Positions 55,329 through 63,913 of a stretch of DNA of 64,000 nucleotides are shown here, piece by piece (within the stretch, counting starts at the first letter, position 1; every line of letters begins with the position of its first letter). The translations under genes were made by a program, and so were the position numbers. Location: contig JBFLZW010000001.1 of the NCBI GenBank assembly GCA_040755755.1, forward strand, positions 124,001 to 188,000. Reading direction: 5' to 3'. The notes beneath the pieces were generated by a model. That model saw nothing but the letters and a program-made list of their open reading frames with translations, had not been told where the DNA came from and made no database searches. The DNA is from a bacterium. Its GTDB lineage: Bacteria; SZUA-182; DTGQ01.

Positions 55329-56149
55329 AGCTGTACATCCTTTTCCTTATATTTATGGTGTTGTAAGGTTGAAAACTACCCTGATAGAGATATCTTTATG
55401 CCTCGATCACTATTTCTATACGGGATATCCCTCCTTTCACAATTATATTGTCAAAGATAAATAAATAAGGTTAATGGTATAAAAACGAAATGTGCTATTC
55501 GATATTCGATAGTATTGGCGAAAGAGTTTGTGCGTGATCAGGAATTATGGAGAAGCGTTCTTCCCTGAATCGGCAGCACAGGAAGCTTTAAGCGGATTTA
55601 CATCTACCGGCCATTGACTGTTGGCCATTTACTCCGATAATGGTGAATCCTCCATGACTCTGGAAAAGTACAGGGCTTTCTGATCCCGAAAATGAGATCA
55701 GACTGCCCTGTTGCGCAATAAGAGCATTAGTTTTGAGTTCAGTTCTCTAAGGAAGCATAATTTGTGCCACATGATCTTTTCAGCGAACCGGAGATTCAAC
55801 TATGCCTGAGTGAGGCTGCTTGAGGCCATCCAGCCTGTATCCTTCAGGGCGGCATATCATTGCTGCCGCAAATTGCCTTGCCTGGAGAAGTAATGCCTCA
55901 GTAGCGAAAACGGACGCCATTTTTGGATCTTAGAAGCGAAAATAGACACTAGCCTTTCCATGTGCTCCTGTGGATACCCTGGAAGCACTCATAATCGAGA
56001 AAATACGGGGGAAGGATCGGCCAGGAACAAGCAGAATGACCAGGACCGACAATGTGATGATCTTTATGGTTGTCGCCTATTCATCCTGGTCATTCTGTGT
56101 TTCAAAAGTCAGGCCGCAGGCTTGAATGAATTCATCCAGTCAGATGGTC
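55329..56149. other. 820-bp spacer between the two secreted cassettes
   Basis: No credible gene. ATCCCTCCTTTCA at 55427-55439 recurs upstream of the other cassette (57342-57354). At 55903-55918 and 55935-55950 there are two direct copies starting AGCGAAAA, 32 bases apart, resembling the multiple end repeats of IS21-type elements; no transposase remains. Confidence 0.4.
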
Positions 56150-56641
56150 TCAAATTCCGAGCAGGAGGAGGGTCGAAGTTGAAACTCCTCCTCCGCTCAA
56201 GAGCAAGGCCGTGGTCGTCCCGATGGTTGGGGTGGTGGTGACCGTGGTGGGAACCGGAGTAGCTGCCAGAGTGGCCAGCGTGGTGGCCGAAAGCGAAGTT
56301 CCCCCCAGGGTAGCCAGAGTTATGGCCGTACTGACCCCAATTACCGGTGCTGCTGTGGTTGTGGTTGTCGGAGCAAGAAGAGTCGGCAGAAGGAGAGCGG
56401 TTGCCAGAGTAGTTGCGGCGGTTCGGGTAACAGGGTAACTATAGGCCGGATAGCCATAGAGGGGCGGTACGGCCACAAATGGCGGCACTATGGCCGCGAA
56501 TACCCCGGTGTAGGCATAAGCAGGGGGATAATACGGTACGATCTGCGTATTCCCCTGCCTGACAAAGAGGATAAATACCAGTGATAGTGTACTGAGGGTC
56601 AGAATAAGCCCTCGGATAATTCTCATCTGATCGATTTTCAT
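56150..56641 (-). CDS. Secreted Thr/Leu/Gly-rich small protein (cassette B, gene 2)
   Basis: 163 residues, paralogue of the protein at 54177. Signal segment GLILTLSTLSLVFILF, then VPYYPPAYAYTG and PPLYGYPAYSYP, then Thr/Ala/Leu-rich low complexity (TTLATALLLPTLLAPTTTT). It ends TSTLLLLGI, as in the paralogue, after TTPTIGTTTALLLSGGG. The middle has diverged strongly while both ends are kept, which suggests the ends matter. AGGAGG precedes ATG 56641. Function unknown. Confidence 0.6.
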   Translation of the reverse strand: MKIDQMRIIRGLILTLSTLSLVFILFVRQGNTQIVPYYPPAYAYTGVFAAIVPPFVAVPPLYGYPAYSYPVTRTAATTLATALLLPTLLAPTTTTTAAPVIGVSTAITLATLGGTSLSATTLATLAATPVPTTVTTTPTIGTTTALLLSGGGVSTSTLLLLGI

Positions 56642-56703
56642 GGCTGAAAACCTCCTCCTGATTTTCGGATGGTCGTTCTTTACCCGCTGAGTTCTGGATG
56701 CTC

Positions 56704-57264
56704 CTAAATGAGCGTCAGTCCGGCGATCGAACCGGCAGTCAGGAGAGGAGCAAACTGCGGGTACGTAGTATAATAGGTACTGTTTCCCACCGGAACATTT
56801 GCCTGGAGCCAGGTTGTGCTGGTCGGCAGCAGGGTGCTCCAGAGGATCTTACTGAGGTCAAGAGGCAAAGGAGTTCCCCAGATAGTCAGAAGGTAGCTTG
56901 GCGGCCAGAGATCAATGCCAAACAGCGGATCATAGTAGACCATGCCTGAAGGAGTGTTATAAAGCAGCCAGGGATATTTCCTGTTGACCGGATCCCAGGT
57001 CAGACCGGGTTGTACGGGCAGAATAGTATCTTTGGTTAAACTGCTGACGATGGGAGTTGGGATTCCCAGTGCATTCGGCGGAGACAGGACTGGCGACCAT
57101 AACGGCCACAGGGTGTTATAAGGAGGAAGGGGCCACCAGTTTATGGTTGTTGTGGTGGTTGGTACCAGGGCGGCCTGAGTCAAGGGAATTACGGCAAGGA
57201 GAACAATCATGAGAGCGATGATGCAGGATACAGCTTTTCTTACGGATACAGCTTCCTTTTTCAT
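56704..57264 (-). CDS. Secreted Trp/Pro-rich protein (cassette B, gene 1)
   Basis: 186 residues from ATG 57264, chosen because GAGG lies nine bases ahead and the signal peptide (KAVSCIIALMIVLLAVIPLT) then starts properly. The mature part parallels the protein at 54774: WWPLPPYNTLWPLWSPVLSP, VLPVQPGLTWDPVNRKYPW, MVYYDPLFGIDLWPPSYLL, and the end FAPLLTAGSIAGLTLI. Gene order (Trp/Pro protein, then Thr/Leu protein) is the same in both cassettes, so the pair was duplicated as a unit. Function unknown. Confidence 0.65.
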   Translation of the reverse strand: MKKEAVSVRKAVSCIIALMIVLLAVIPLTQAALVPTTTTTINWWPLPPYNTLWPLWSPVLSPPNALGIPTPIVSSLTKDTILPVQPGLTWDPVNRKYPWLLYNTPSGMVYYDPLFGIDLWPPSYLLTIWGTPLPLDLSKILWSTLLPTSTTWLQANVPVGNSTYYTTYPQFAPLLTAGSIAGLTLI

Positions 57265-57783
57265 GGTTTGATTCCTCATCCAACAATATATATAGGTTAT
57301 CAATGGCTGGGGAATGTCTCAACAAACAATGCAATATTCTCATCCCTCCTTTCAGACAGTTAATGATTGATCAACCCACAGCTACAGGGCATTGCTCGCC
57401 ATCTGTAGCTTGAATAATGATATCACGTGAAGATCCAGGGAAAAAATCCACTCGGAGAATATGGCTGATAAGGCAGTTATCCTGATTGTGCGTTCTCAGG
57501 TCAGTTTTCGCGGAGAAATCGGAGTTTCTGAATTTCTGAAATTATAATTTAAGCATAAATCATGCCAAATAACCAACTTCGATCAGAGTTTCAAGAATCA
57601 ATATTTTTCAGTATGATATCTGCGGCAAGGGAAAAAGCGGGGAAGATATTCCGGGTAAGAATAGTATCCTCATGTGCAAAAATTTACATGACCCAGAAAC
57701 TCTATGATATAATACCTTGTTTATAAAAATATATCTACAGTTTAAGACTGTGAAACAGAATGCACCCTCAATCCGGTTTGATC
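57265..57783. other. Upstream region of cassette B, with a hairpin
   Basis: No gene. AGCTACAG at 57380-57387 pairs perfectly with CTGTAGCT at 57403-57410, with an inner GGC/GCC. The shared motif ATCCCTCCTTTCA is at 57342-57354. The remainder, up to the holA stop, is AT-rich with nothing recognised. Confidence 0.4.
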
Positions 57784-58794
57784 TTAACTATCGGGAGAAT
57801 TCTGGCACATCTCGATGATTAAATTTTCAAGGATTAACCGCGGGTGACAACTGCTTGATTTCAGGGTCAGGTCTGTCTCCAGGAGCCTGCCATACAGTTC
57901 TTGCAGTCTCTGGTAGCTGAAGAACCTGGCCTGTTCAGCTATCTGGCGGGCGAACATCGGCGCAAGGCCGAGAGCACGGTTCAATTCAGTCCCCCCCTTC
58001 CCCTGCTCCAGCAGAGACCTGGCCAGGTATATCTGACGGAATTGCCGGACAATCATGGCCAGGAGGAGAATCTGGCTGGTTCCCTCTTCCATCAGTTTAT
58101 CGAGAATTTTCAGGGCAGGTTCAACATTTCGCTCTCCAAGGTTTCTGACCAGATCGAAGACGGAAAAAATCCGTGATTCTCCGGAAACAACTACGAGGTG
58201 CTGCCGGGTGATCTGGGTATCCTTCCCCATATACAGATAAACCTTGGTCAATTCCCGTTCGATCCGGTAGAGGTCATTGCCCAGCATCTGGGCCATGACC
58301 TGAGCCAGGGGGAGAGGAATAGTTCTGCCGCTTTCCCTGACTTTTTGCACAATCCATCCGGGAAGCCTGTCCTCGAACAGCCGGTAAAAATGGACCGCTG
58401 TGGCTTCTTTTTGGGTAACCTCACCCAGCCTGGTCCGCTGATCAATTTTTTCGGCCACCAGGATCAGGCGCACCGAAGGCTGTTTTTTTTGCAGGAGCTG
58501 CGCCAGACGGTCAGCATCCCCTTTTTTGATTTTTTCCGGCCCTTTCAGCACAATCAGCCGGTTCTTTCCCGAAAGAGGAATTGTTTGAACCAGAGCACGG
58601 AGGGTGTCAAAATCAAGATCATCACCGGAAAGAGTATGAAAGTTCCCCTTTTCTTCCTCTCCGGTCAAGGCGTGGCTTCTGACAAGGCTTACTGCTTCTT
58701 CAATAAAGTAAGGCTCATCCCCGGTGAAAAGGTAGAGATGGTCCACCGTCCCCTCTTTCAGCCGTCTGGTTAACTCTTCGGGTTTCAATTGCAT
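57784..58794 (-). CDS. holA: DNA polymerase III subunit delta
   Basis: 336 residues. The delta subunit opens the sliding clamp as part of the clamp loader. N-terminal signs are DHLYLFTGDEPYFIEEAVSL and KNRLIVLKGPEK; the middle has LPGWIVQKVRESGRTIP and the delta-specific RESRIF-like segment GESRIFSVFDLVRNLGE; the end has LLLAMIVRQFRQIYLA and TDLTLKSSSCHPRLILENLI. It follows lptE by six bases, the same gene order as in E. coli. Confidence 0.93.
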   Translation of the reverse strand: MQLKPEELTRRLKEGTVDHLYLFTGDEPYFIEEAVSLVRSHALTGEEEKGNFHTLSGDDLDFDTLRALVQTIPLSGKNRLIVLKGPEKIKKGDADRLAQLLQKKQPSVRLILVAEKIDQRTRLGEVTQKEATAVHFYRLFEDRLPGWIVQKVRESGRTIPLPLAQVMAQMLGNDLYRIERELTKVYLYMGKDTQITRQHLVVVSGESRIFSVFDLVRNLGERNVEPALKILDKLMEEGTSQILLLAMIVRQFRQIYLARSLLEQGKGGTELNRALGLAPMFARQIAEQARFFSYQRLQELYGRLLETDLTLKSSSCHPRLILENLIIEMCQNSPDS

Positions 58795-58800
58795 GGGCCT

Positions 58801-59403
58801 TCAGGATCCTCCCCGGAATCGCTCATCCAGCAGTTTCCTGGCCATGTCCCGGGCAGCTTTCTGCTGCGCCCGGTTTTCCTGGGCACGGGTTGTAGCCAGA
58901 TCGTTCTGAAAAAACTGGTAATCTCCCTGGATGGTAATGTCCTTTGCCTGCCAGAAAATTTTCCTGGTTGCGACCTCTTCAAGGTGCAGGTCCAGGTGAA
59001 TGGTTAACCGGTATTCCCCGACGTTTCGGTCCCGGTCAAAGGAGAGCGGCTCATCAGCCCCGTATCCGGTGATTACTCCGGACAGGATGGCCTGGGCTTC
59101 CGGGCGGTTGACGATTCTCACCCTGTCCCAGTGCCAGAATTCCTGGATCAGAGCATTGGTTATCGTCTTATCCAGGCCGGGTTCGGTGGTCTGGTTGCTG
59201 ATAGTCTCGATATGGACCCTGCGGATGCCCTCCGGCCAGGCAGGATATTGGTTTAAAATCCGGTATCCGCAGCCGCTCAAGGCCCCTATGGTCACCAGGT
59301 TAAACAATGCCAGGATGGACCACTGAGCAGCCAGCAGCTTCTTACTCCTTACTCCTGACTCCTGACTCCTGGCTCCTGGCTTCTGACTTCTGATTTTTTC
59401 CAT
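58801..59403 (-). CDS. lptE: LPS-assembly lipoprotein LptE
   Basis: LptE plugs the LptD barrel that inserts lipopolysaccharide into the outer membrane. A lipobox (GALSGCGYR) ends the signal, followed by the family features VHIETISNQTTEPGLDKTI, TNALIQEF, AILSGVITGYG and the C-terminal AQQKAARDMARKLLDE helix. The first 22 residues (for example SQKPGARSQESGVRS) come from an intergenic repeat, so the real start may be a CTG just after AAGGAG in that repeat. No ATG exists closer to the lipobox. It marks a diderm cell. Confidence 0.82.
   Translation of the reverse strand: MEKIRSQKPGARSQESGVRSKKLLAAQWSILALFNLVTIGALSGCGYRILNQYPAWPEGIRRVHIETISNQTTEPGLDKTITNALIQEFWHWDRVRIVNRPEAQAILSGVITGYGADEPLSFDRDRNVGEYRLTIHLDLHLEEVATRKIFWQAKDITIQGDYQFFQNDLATTRAQENRAQQKAARDMARKLLDERFRGGS
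59343..59395. repeat. Heptamer repeat (ACTCCTG) overlapping the lptE start
   Basis: Tandem ACTCCTGACTCCTGGCTCCT copies, the reverse of the repeat at 13991. Read on the minus strand it supplies both a Shine-Dalgarno-like AAGGAG and the first codons of the annotated lptE frame. Confidence 0.65.
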
Positions 59404-59578
59404 CTTTCTCCCTGATTAAAAGGAAGTCTCCTACCGAAAAGAATTATAGCAAAAACTCCTGCAAAACCTCAAACTATTATTTGGCGTACCATCACAGCGC
59501 TCTTTCAGCAACTTGACCAGCCTTTCATGAAAGATTGTCAATTTGAGACAGTCATGTTTTCGAGCAAGGAGGCTTTTC

Positions 59579-62170
59579 ATGGCTAAAGACCCCATATCCA
59601 GAACCAAGCGTGCTTTTTCCCTTACATCGATTCTCTTGCTGGCTGCAATACTTTTTTTCCCTCACCAGGCCAATGGCGTCAACCAGCGGCTTGAGGTCGA
59701 AAAGAGCCTGCCCTGGACAGTCCAGGTCATGTTTGGAATCCGCGGCCCCAAACCCCTGATCTGGGATGGAAAGGCAGAAGTGAGTAAAGGGCGGATCGAA
59801 GGAATCAAGGCCATCAATTTTACCGAACAGGATAGTCTCAAGGCTGATGAGAAGCGGTGGAAGTGCAGCATTGACCGGCTTCGCGGCAGTGAAATCGCAG
59901 ATGACCTGGGAAAAATATCACCACGGGAATACCTGGAGGAGCGCGTGGCCAAGGGGATTATCCTCGATCTGAACACGGCACCCACCGACAGGGTGTCCAT
60001 AACTACCGAGGGCGGTGTTTTTTCCTTCACCCTGGCTGACTTGAAATTCGGGAGCCCCCTGGAGAAGCTGGATGGAAATATCAAACTCCAATTGCTTCCG
60101 CGCTCATTTATCTTCGGCTCCAAAGGACAGATGAATAACTATCCAGCCATAGCCAAGGACAGCATGGAAAATGTCTGGGCCATCTGGACCAGCTATACAG
60201 GGGGCAAGGAGCGGCTGGTGATGCGTAAGTACGATGGCCAGCGCTGGGGTGATGAGATGGTGGTGGCAGACGCAGGCTGCTATCTGCAGCCCTCTCTGAC
60301 TGGAGACAATGAAGGCGGTTTATGGGTTTGCTGGCCTGGCCGCGTTAATGACAACTGGGACATCTACCTGCGGTATTATAAAGATGGCAAATGGTCCCAG
60401 ACGAGCCGCCTTACCGAGCACCCGGCTCCGGATACCGATCAGCAGATTTTTGTGGATGCAAGTAACCGCCTGTGGGTCTGCTGGCAGAGCTTTCAGTTCG
60501 GGAATGCCGACATTTTCATGAAATACCGGGACCAGGGGCAGTGGTCTCCGATCATCCGGGTTACCGATTATCCGGGGAACGACTGGCAGCCGGCCATTAC
60601 CGTGGACAGGGTGGGGAATGCCTACCTGGCCTGGGATACCTACCGGAACAAAAAACATCTTATTCTTCTTCGTAAATTTACCAGTGAACGCCTGTGGCCG
60701 GAGGTTGAAGTGGAGTCCACGAATAATTACGTGGCTCATGCCAGTCTGGCCTGCGATGAGCACGGCAGGGTGTGGATTGCCTGGGATATTTCGGGTGACA
60801 ACTGGGGGTTTGGCGAGGATGAAGAGAACCGGACCATTTCACTGAACAAATTTGAAGCTGTCGAGACGCAGATCAACTATGACAAAACGCCGATGGAGGG
60901 AAGACGCGGCCGGTACAATTCCCGAAAACTCGGCCTGGTGTGTTATTCCGGAGAAAAATTTTACCAGACCTACGAGGATTTCTACGCCAGACTTCCCGAA
61001 ACCATGAAGATGTATTCTGACCTGCCGCAACTGAAGATCGACTCCAGCGGACGGCTGTGGTGCTTTTTTCACCACTATATCGGGAAGATTCCCTTCTACA
61101 TTCACGATAAGCTCATGGAGGTGTGGAAGGTTTACGGAGTCTTTTACGACGGGCATTTGTGGTCATCTCCAATCGAGTTCTCGCAGACAACCTGGCGGAA
61201 TATCTTTGCTTCGTCAGTGTGTGTCGGCCAGCAAAAAGGGGATGTCTGGATCGCGTATTCCGGAGACAACCGCCAGAGCGAATCCCGCGATCTCGATCCT
61301 GCAAGCATCTGTGTGGCTACCCTGACCATGGACAAGATATCGCCCCATAATATGGACCTCTTGCCCTGTGCTAATCAGCCCAGGGTCATTGATCAGGCAT
61401 CGTATACCGAGTTTACGCCGGTGCCCAAAAAGCGCTATGAGTCCACGCTGGGCCTTGAGAAGTATCAACTGTTCTGGGGAACCCTCCATGAGCAGCATGA
61501 TGTCCGGGGCCGGATGGCCATGGATGGCTTCGTGGTCGATGCCTTCAAGTATGCCCTGGATGACCAGCAGTATGACTTTTTAGGGATTTCGGATTATGCC
61601 TTCCGTCACAAGGGCTGGATCAACTCTGATAATTATCCCCTCTGGGAAGCCAACAAGGCTACTTCCCGCTATTCCAATGGGAAAGACTTTCTCTCTTTCT
61701 ATGTGCCGGCAATAAGCCCCTATAAACGGGCCCCCGGACATTCTCTGCAAAAGAAACCCATTCCGAAGGGAATGCCGGTCATTACCGCCGTCTATGCCAA
61801 GGATTTTACGGACAAGTCCTTTAACGAGGCCCTTGAGAAAAAACGAAACTACGTGGCTACGGACTGGATTGTTCTCGACTTCACGGTTGAAGGCCACCCC
61901 ATGGGCGATAAATTCCCCAGCCGCAACCGCTATCCCCGGATGCTGGCCAAAATTCTCGGCACCGATGATATTATCCAGGTGGACATTGTCCGGAATGCCA
62001 AGTGCATTTACAGCTCGACGAACATTAAAGGAAAAAACGCTGATATCACCTTTGTGGACATGGACCTGCCGATGGACAAAAAGGATGATTACCACTACTT
62101 TATCCAGGTGACACAAAAGAACGGGGCCATGGCCTGGACCCCGCCGATCTGTTACCATTTTATACCGTAA
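59579..62170 (+). CDS. Secreted beta-propeller fused to a degenerate PHP-like domain
   Basis: 863 residues from ATG 59579, preceded by AAGGAGG. Signal segment SLTSILLLAAILFFPHQANG. Residues 180-600 carry propeller blades with Asp-box-like units such as DNEGGLWVCWPGRVNDNWD, DASNRLWVCWQS, DEHGRVWIAWDISGDNW and DSSGRLWCFF. From about residue 640, LFWGTLHEQHDVRGRM, then YDFLGISDYAF and a final YVATDWIVLDFTVEGHPMG match the outline of DUF3604/PHP hydrolases, whose usual motifs are WGDLHxHT and LTDHD. The metal-binding histidines are mostly replaced, so it is probably not an active PHP enzyme. It sits 31 bases before octahaem cytochrome copy 3. Confidence 0.7.
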   Translation: MAKDPISRTKRAFSLTSILLLAAILFFPHQANGVNQRLEVEKSLPWTVQVMFGIRGPKPLIWDGKAEVSKGRIEGIKAINFTEQDSLKADEKRWKCSIDRLRGSEIADDLGKISPREYLEERVAKGIILDLNTAPTDRVSITTEGGVFSFTLADLKFGSPLEKLDGNIKLQLLPRSFIFGSKGQMNNYPAIAKDSMENVWAIWTSYTGGKERLVMRKYDGQRWGDEMVVADAGCYLQPSLTGDNEGGLWVCWPGRVNDNWDIYLRYYKDGKWSQTSRLTEHPAPDTDQQIFVDASNRLWVCWQSFQFGNADIFMKYRDQGQWSPIIRVTDYPGNDWQPAITVDRVGNAYLAWDTYRNKKHLILLRKFTSERLWPEVEVESTNNYVAHASLACDEHGRVWIAWDISGDNWGFGEDEENRTISLNKFEAVETQINYDKTPMEGRRGRYNSRKLGLVCYSGEKFYQTYEDFYARLPETMKMYSDLPQLKIDSSGRLWCFFHHYIGKIPFYIHDKLMEVWKVYGVFYDGHLWSSPIEFSQTTWRNIFASSVCVGQQKGDVWIAYSGDNRQSESRDLDPASICVATLTMDKISPHNMDLLPCANQPRVIDQASYTEFTPVPKKRYESTLGLEKYQLFWGTLHEQHDVRGRMAMDGFVVDAFKYALDDQQYDFLGISDYAFRHKGWINSDNYPLWEANKATSRYSNGKDFLSFYVPAISPYKRAPGHSLQKKPIPKGMPVITAVYAKDFTDKSFNEALEKKRNYVATDWIVLDFTVEGHPMGDKFPSRNRYPRMLAKILGTDDIIQVDIVRNAKCIYSSTNIKGKNADITFVDMDLPMDKKDDYHYFIQVTQKNGAMAWTPPICYHFIP

Positions 62171-62201
62171 CGACTCGGGTTGATAGAAGGGAAAAACCTG
62201 C

Positions 62202-63416
62202 ATGAACAATAGCCTGAAAGACCGGAGAAACCTGAAGGACCGCTTGAATTACCGAGACTTTTTTACCAGGAGAAAGCAGCATATCCTGATTCTGGGTGCC
62301 GGAATCGTCTGCGGTGTTCTTTCTCTCTGGGTGTTAAACAACTATGTTCTGGACCGGCCCTCTTTTTGTATCACCTGCCATATGATCAAAAGCGCCAATG
62401 ATACCTGGCAGAAAGCCAAGCACAAGCCGGAATACACCAAAAACAGTTGTAATGCCTGTCACGTCGAACCCGGTCTGACCGGCTCGATCAAAGCATCCAT
62501 CTACGGTCTGGAAAATGTCTATGTCTTTTTATTCGGCCCCGGAGAGGATGACATTAAAGCCTCAAGGCCTGTCTACTGCACCCAGAAAGGATGCCATGAT
62601 CGGATGGAAAAATCCATGCTCGGAAAGAATATCCGGGTGAATCACGGCATGCACATGAAGCAGGGCTATGCCTGTGTCATCTGCCATGATCGGGTGGCCC
62701 ATGAAGAATTTGCCATGGTCAGTAATCTGTCCATGATGAAGGATTTCTGCTTTGCCTGCCACAATGACGAGGTAGCGCCCCGCAAGGATTGCAGTGTCTG
62801 CCATGTCTATCAGGACCGGATGATGAAAGGGACCGAGACGCCGGATAATCTGGTGGGGATTATCTCACCGCACGTGCAGCCGGATGAAGTCACCTGCCAG
62901 AACTGCCACGTTGACCTTGAGGAATCACCCCAAAAAAGCTGCATCAACTGTCACGATGAGACTGTCCTTCCCCAATACCGGCAGGATAAAGCGGATTTCA
63001 ACCAGCGGCTTGCAAAAGTCAAAGCCCAGATTGACGAGATCCAGGACCTGCTGGCGAAAATCAAAAAGGCGGAGCCTGAAAAGTGGGCGGGATCAGGGAA
63101 TCTGGGGAGCTCAGCAGGGAATACCGGCAGTTCCGGTGGGAACCCAGGGAGCTCAGGGGAGAATCCAGGGAATGCTGGGGGGAATATAGGAAACCCTGGC
63201 CAGAACGCACAAAGCTCAGCAGAATCAGGAGGGCCGGATCCTGCCTGGAACCAAACCCTTTCTCTCCTCCAGACGGTCCAGAAAAACTACACGTATCTTA
63301 TCCAGGATAACAGCCAGGGTGCTCATAACAGAAAGCTGGCAGCGGCGATTTTATCCAAACTGGAAGATGATGTCCAAAGGGTGCGCTACTTCATGTATGG
63401 CTACCAGAGATTATGA
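62202..63416 (+). CDS. Octahaem NapC/NirT-like cytochrome c (copy 3) with coiled-coil tail
   Basis: 404 residues. A membrane anchor (HILILGAGIVCGVLSLWVLN) precedes eight haem sites: CITCH, CNACH, CTQKGCH (CX4CH), CVICH, CFACH, CSVCH, CQNCH and CINCH. The order and the CX4CH site match copies 1 and 2. This copy has an extra 145-residue tail: a helix (LAKVKAQIDEIQDLLAKIKK), a Gly/Ser/Asn linker of repeated NPGSSGE/NTGSSGG units, and a second helix (LLQTVQKNYTYLIQDN). The tail could fold back as a hairpin and bind a partner, perhaps the upstream propeller. Electron transfer from menaquinol is inferred. Confidence 0.88.
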   Translation: MNNSLKDRRNLKDRLNYRDFFTRRKQHILILGAGIVCGVLSLWVLNNYVLDRPSFCITCHMIKSANDTWQKAKHKPEYTKNSCNACHVEPGLTGSIKASIYGLENVYVFLFGPGEDDIKASRPVYCTQKGCHDRMEKSMLGKNIRVNHGMHMKQGYACVICHDRVAHEEFAMVSNLSMMKDFCFACHNDEVAPRKDCSVCHVYQDRMMKGTETPDNLVGIISPHVQPDEVTCQNCHVDLEESPQKSCINCHDETVLPQYRQDKADFNQRLAKVKAQIDEIQDLLAKIKKAEPEKWAGSGNLGSSAGNTGSSGGNPGSSGENPGNAGGNIGNPGQNAQSSAESGGPDPAWNQTLSLLQTVQKNYTYLIQDNSQGAHNRKLAAAILSKLEDDVQRVRYFMYGYQRL

Positions 63417-63434
63417 TCATGAGCAGAACATGAA

Positions 63435-63460
63435 GGGTGGGGCTTCTTTTTTGCCCCACC
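63435..63460. terminator. GGGTGGGGC hairpin repeat, terminator
   Basis: GGTGGGGC and GCCCCACC flank a T-rich loop, followed by TGTTCCTTTTTCTCC. It lies 18 bases after the cytochrome stop. Third member of the hairpin family at 14037 and 50176. Confidence 0.65.
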
Positions 63461-63913
63461 TGTTCCTTTTTCTCCTGTGTGCGCACATAACGATGAAAGA
63501 CATCAACCGCTCGTGTTACTTCATCCTCAGCACGGACACGTTCACCCATGGTGAGGGCAGATCATATCTGAGTTGCGTAAGCTTATCGCCTTCAAACTCT
63601 CTGCTGATGGCCGTCTTTCCGGAGGGAGAGCTGCAAGGCTGGCCGGAATGAGCAGAATTCACTTCCTCATGGAAGCCGGGGCACAGACGATCATCCCAAA
63701 AGCATAAAAAGAGCATAGATTCACCCGCCCAATTGGTTTCGCTCACCGCACTATTAATCAACAAGTTTCCAGCCAAATCTTTCGCTGTGATTACTGACGA
63801 GCAATCAAAGATTGATTTTACGACACTATTTTGGTTATACTGGTACCTCAGATAAGCTATTGTGGAGATAAGCTGCATGAAGGCAATCGTAAGCTATATG
63901 GAGATAAGCTATC
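63461..63913. other. Intergenic region with duplicated leader and a small leader frame
   Basis: No major gene; a minus-strand frame at 63516-63878 has no RBS or features. GGAGATAAGCT occurs twice (63864 and 63900), each followed by ATGAA after two or three bases. The first drives a possible 20-residue peptide (63877-63939, MKAIVSYMEISYHESRNYGT) that overlaps the start of the GTPase gene. It may be a duplicated initiation site. Confidence 0.35.

Noticed and set aside
63516-63878. Leftward frame of 120 codons before the window end
   Set aside because: No RBS, unlikely composition, and no recognised motif.
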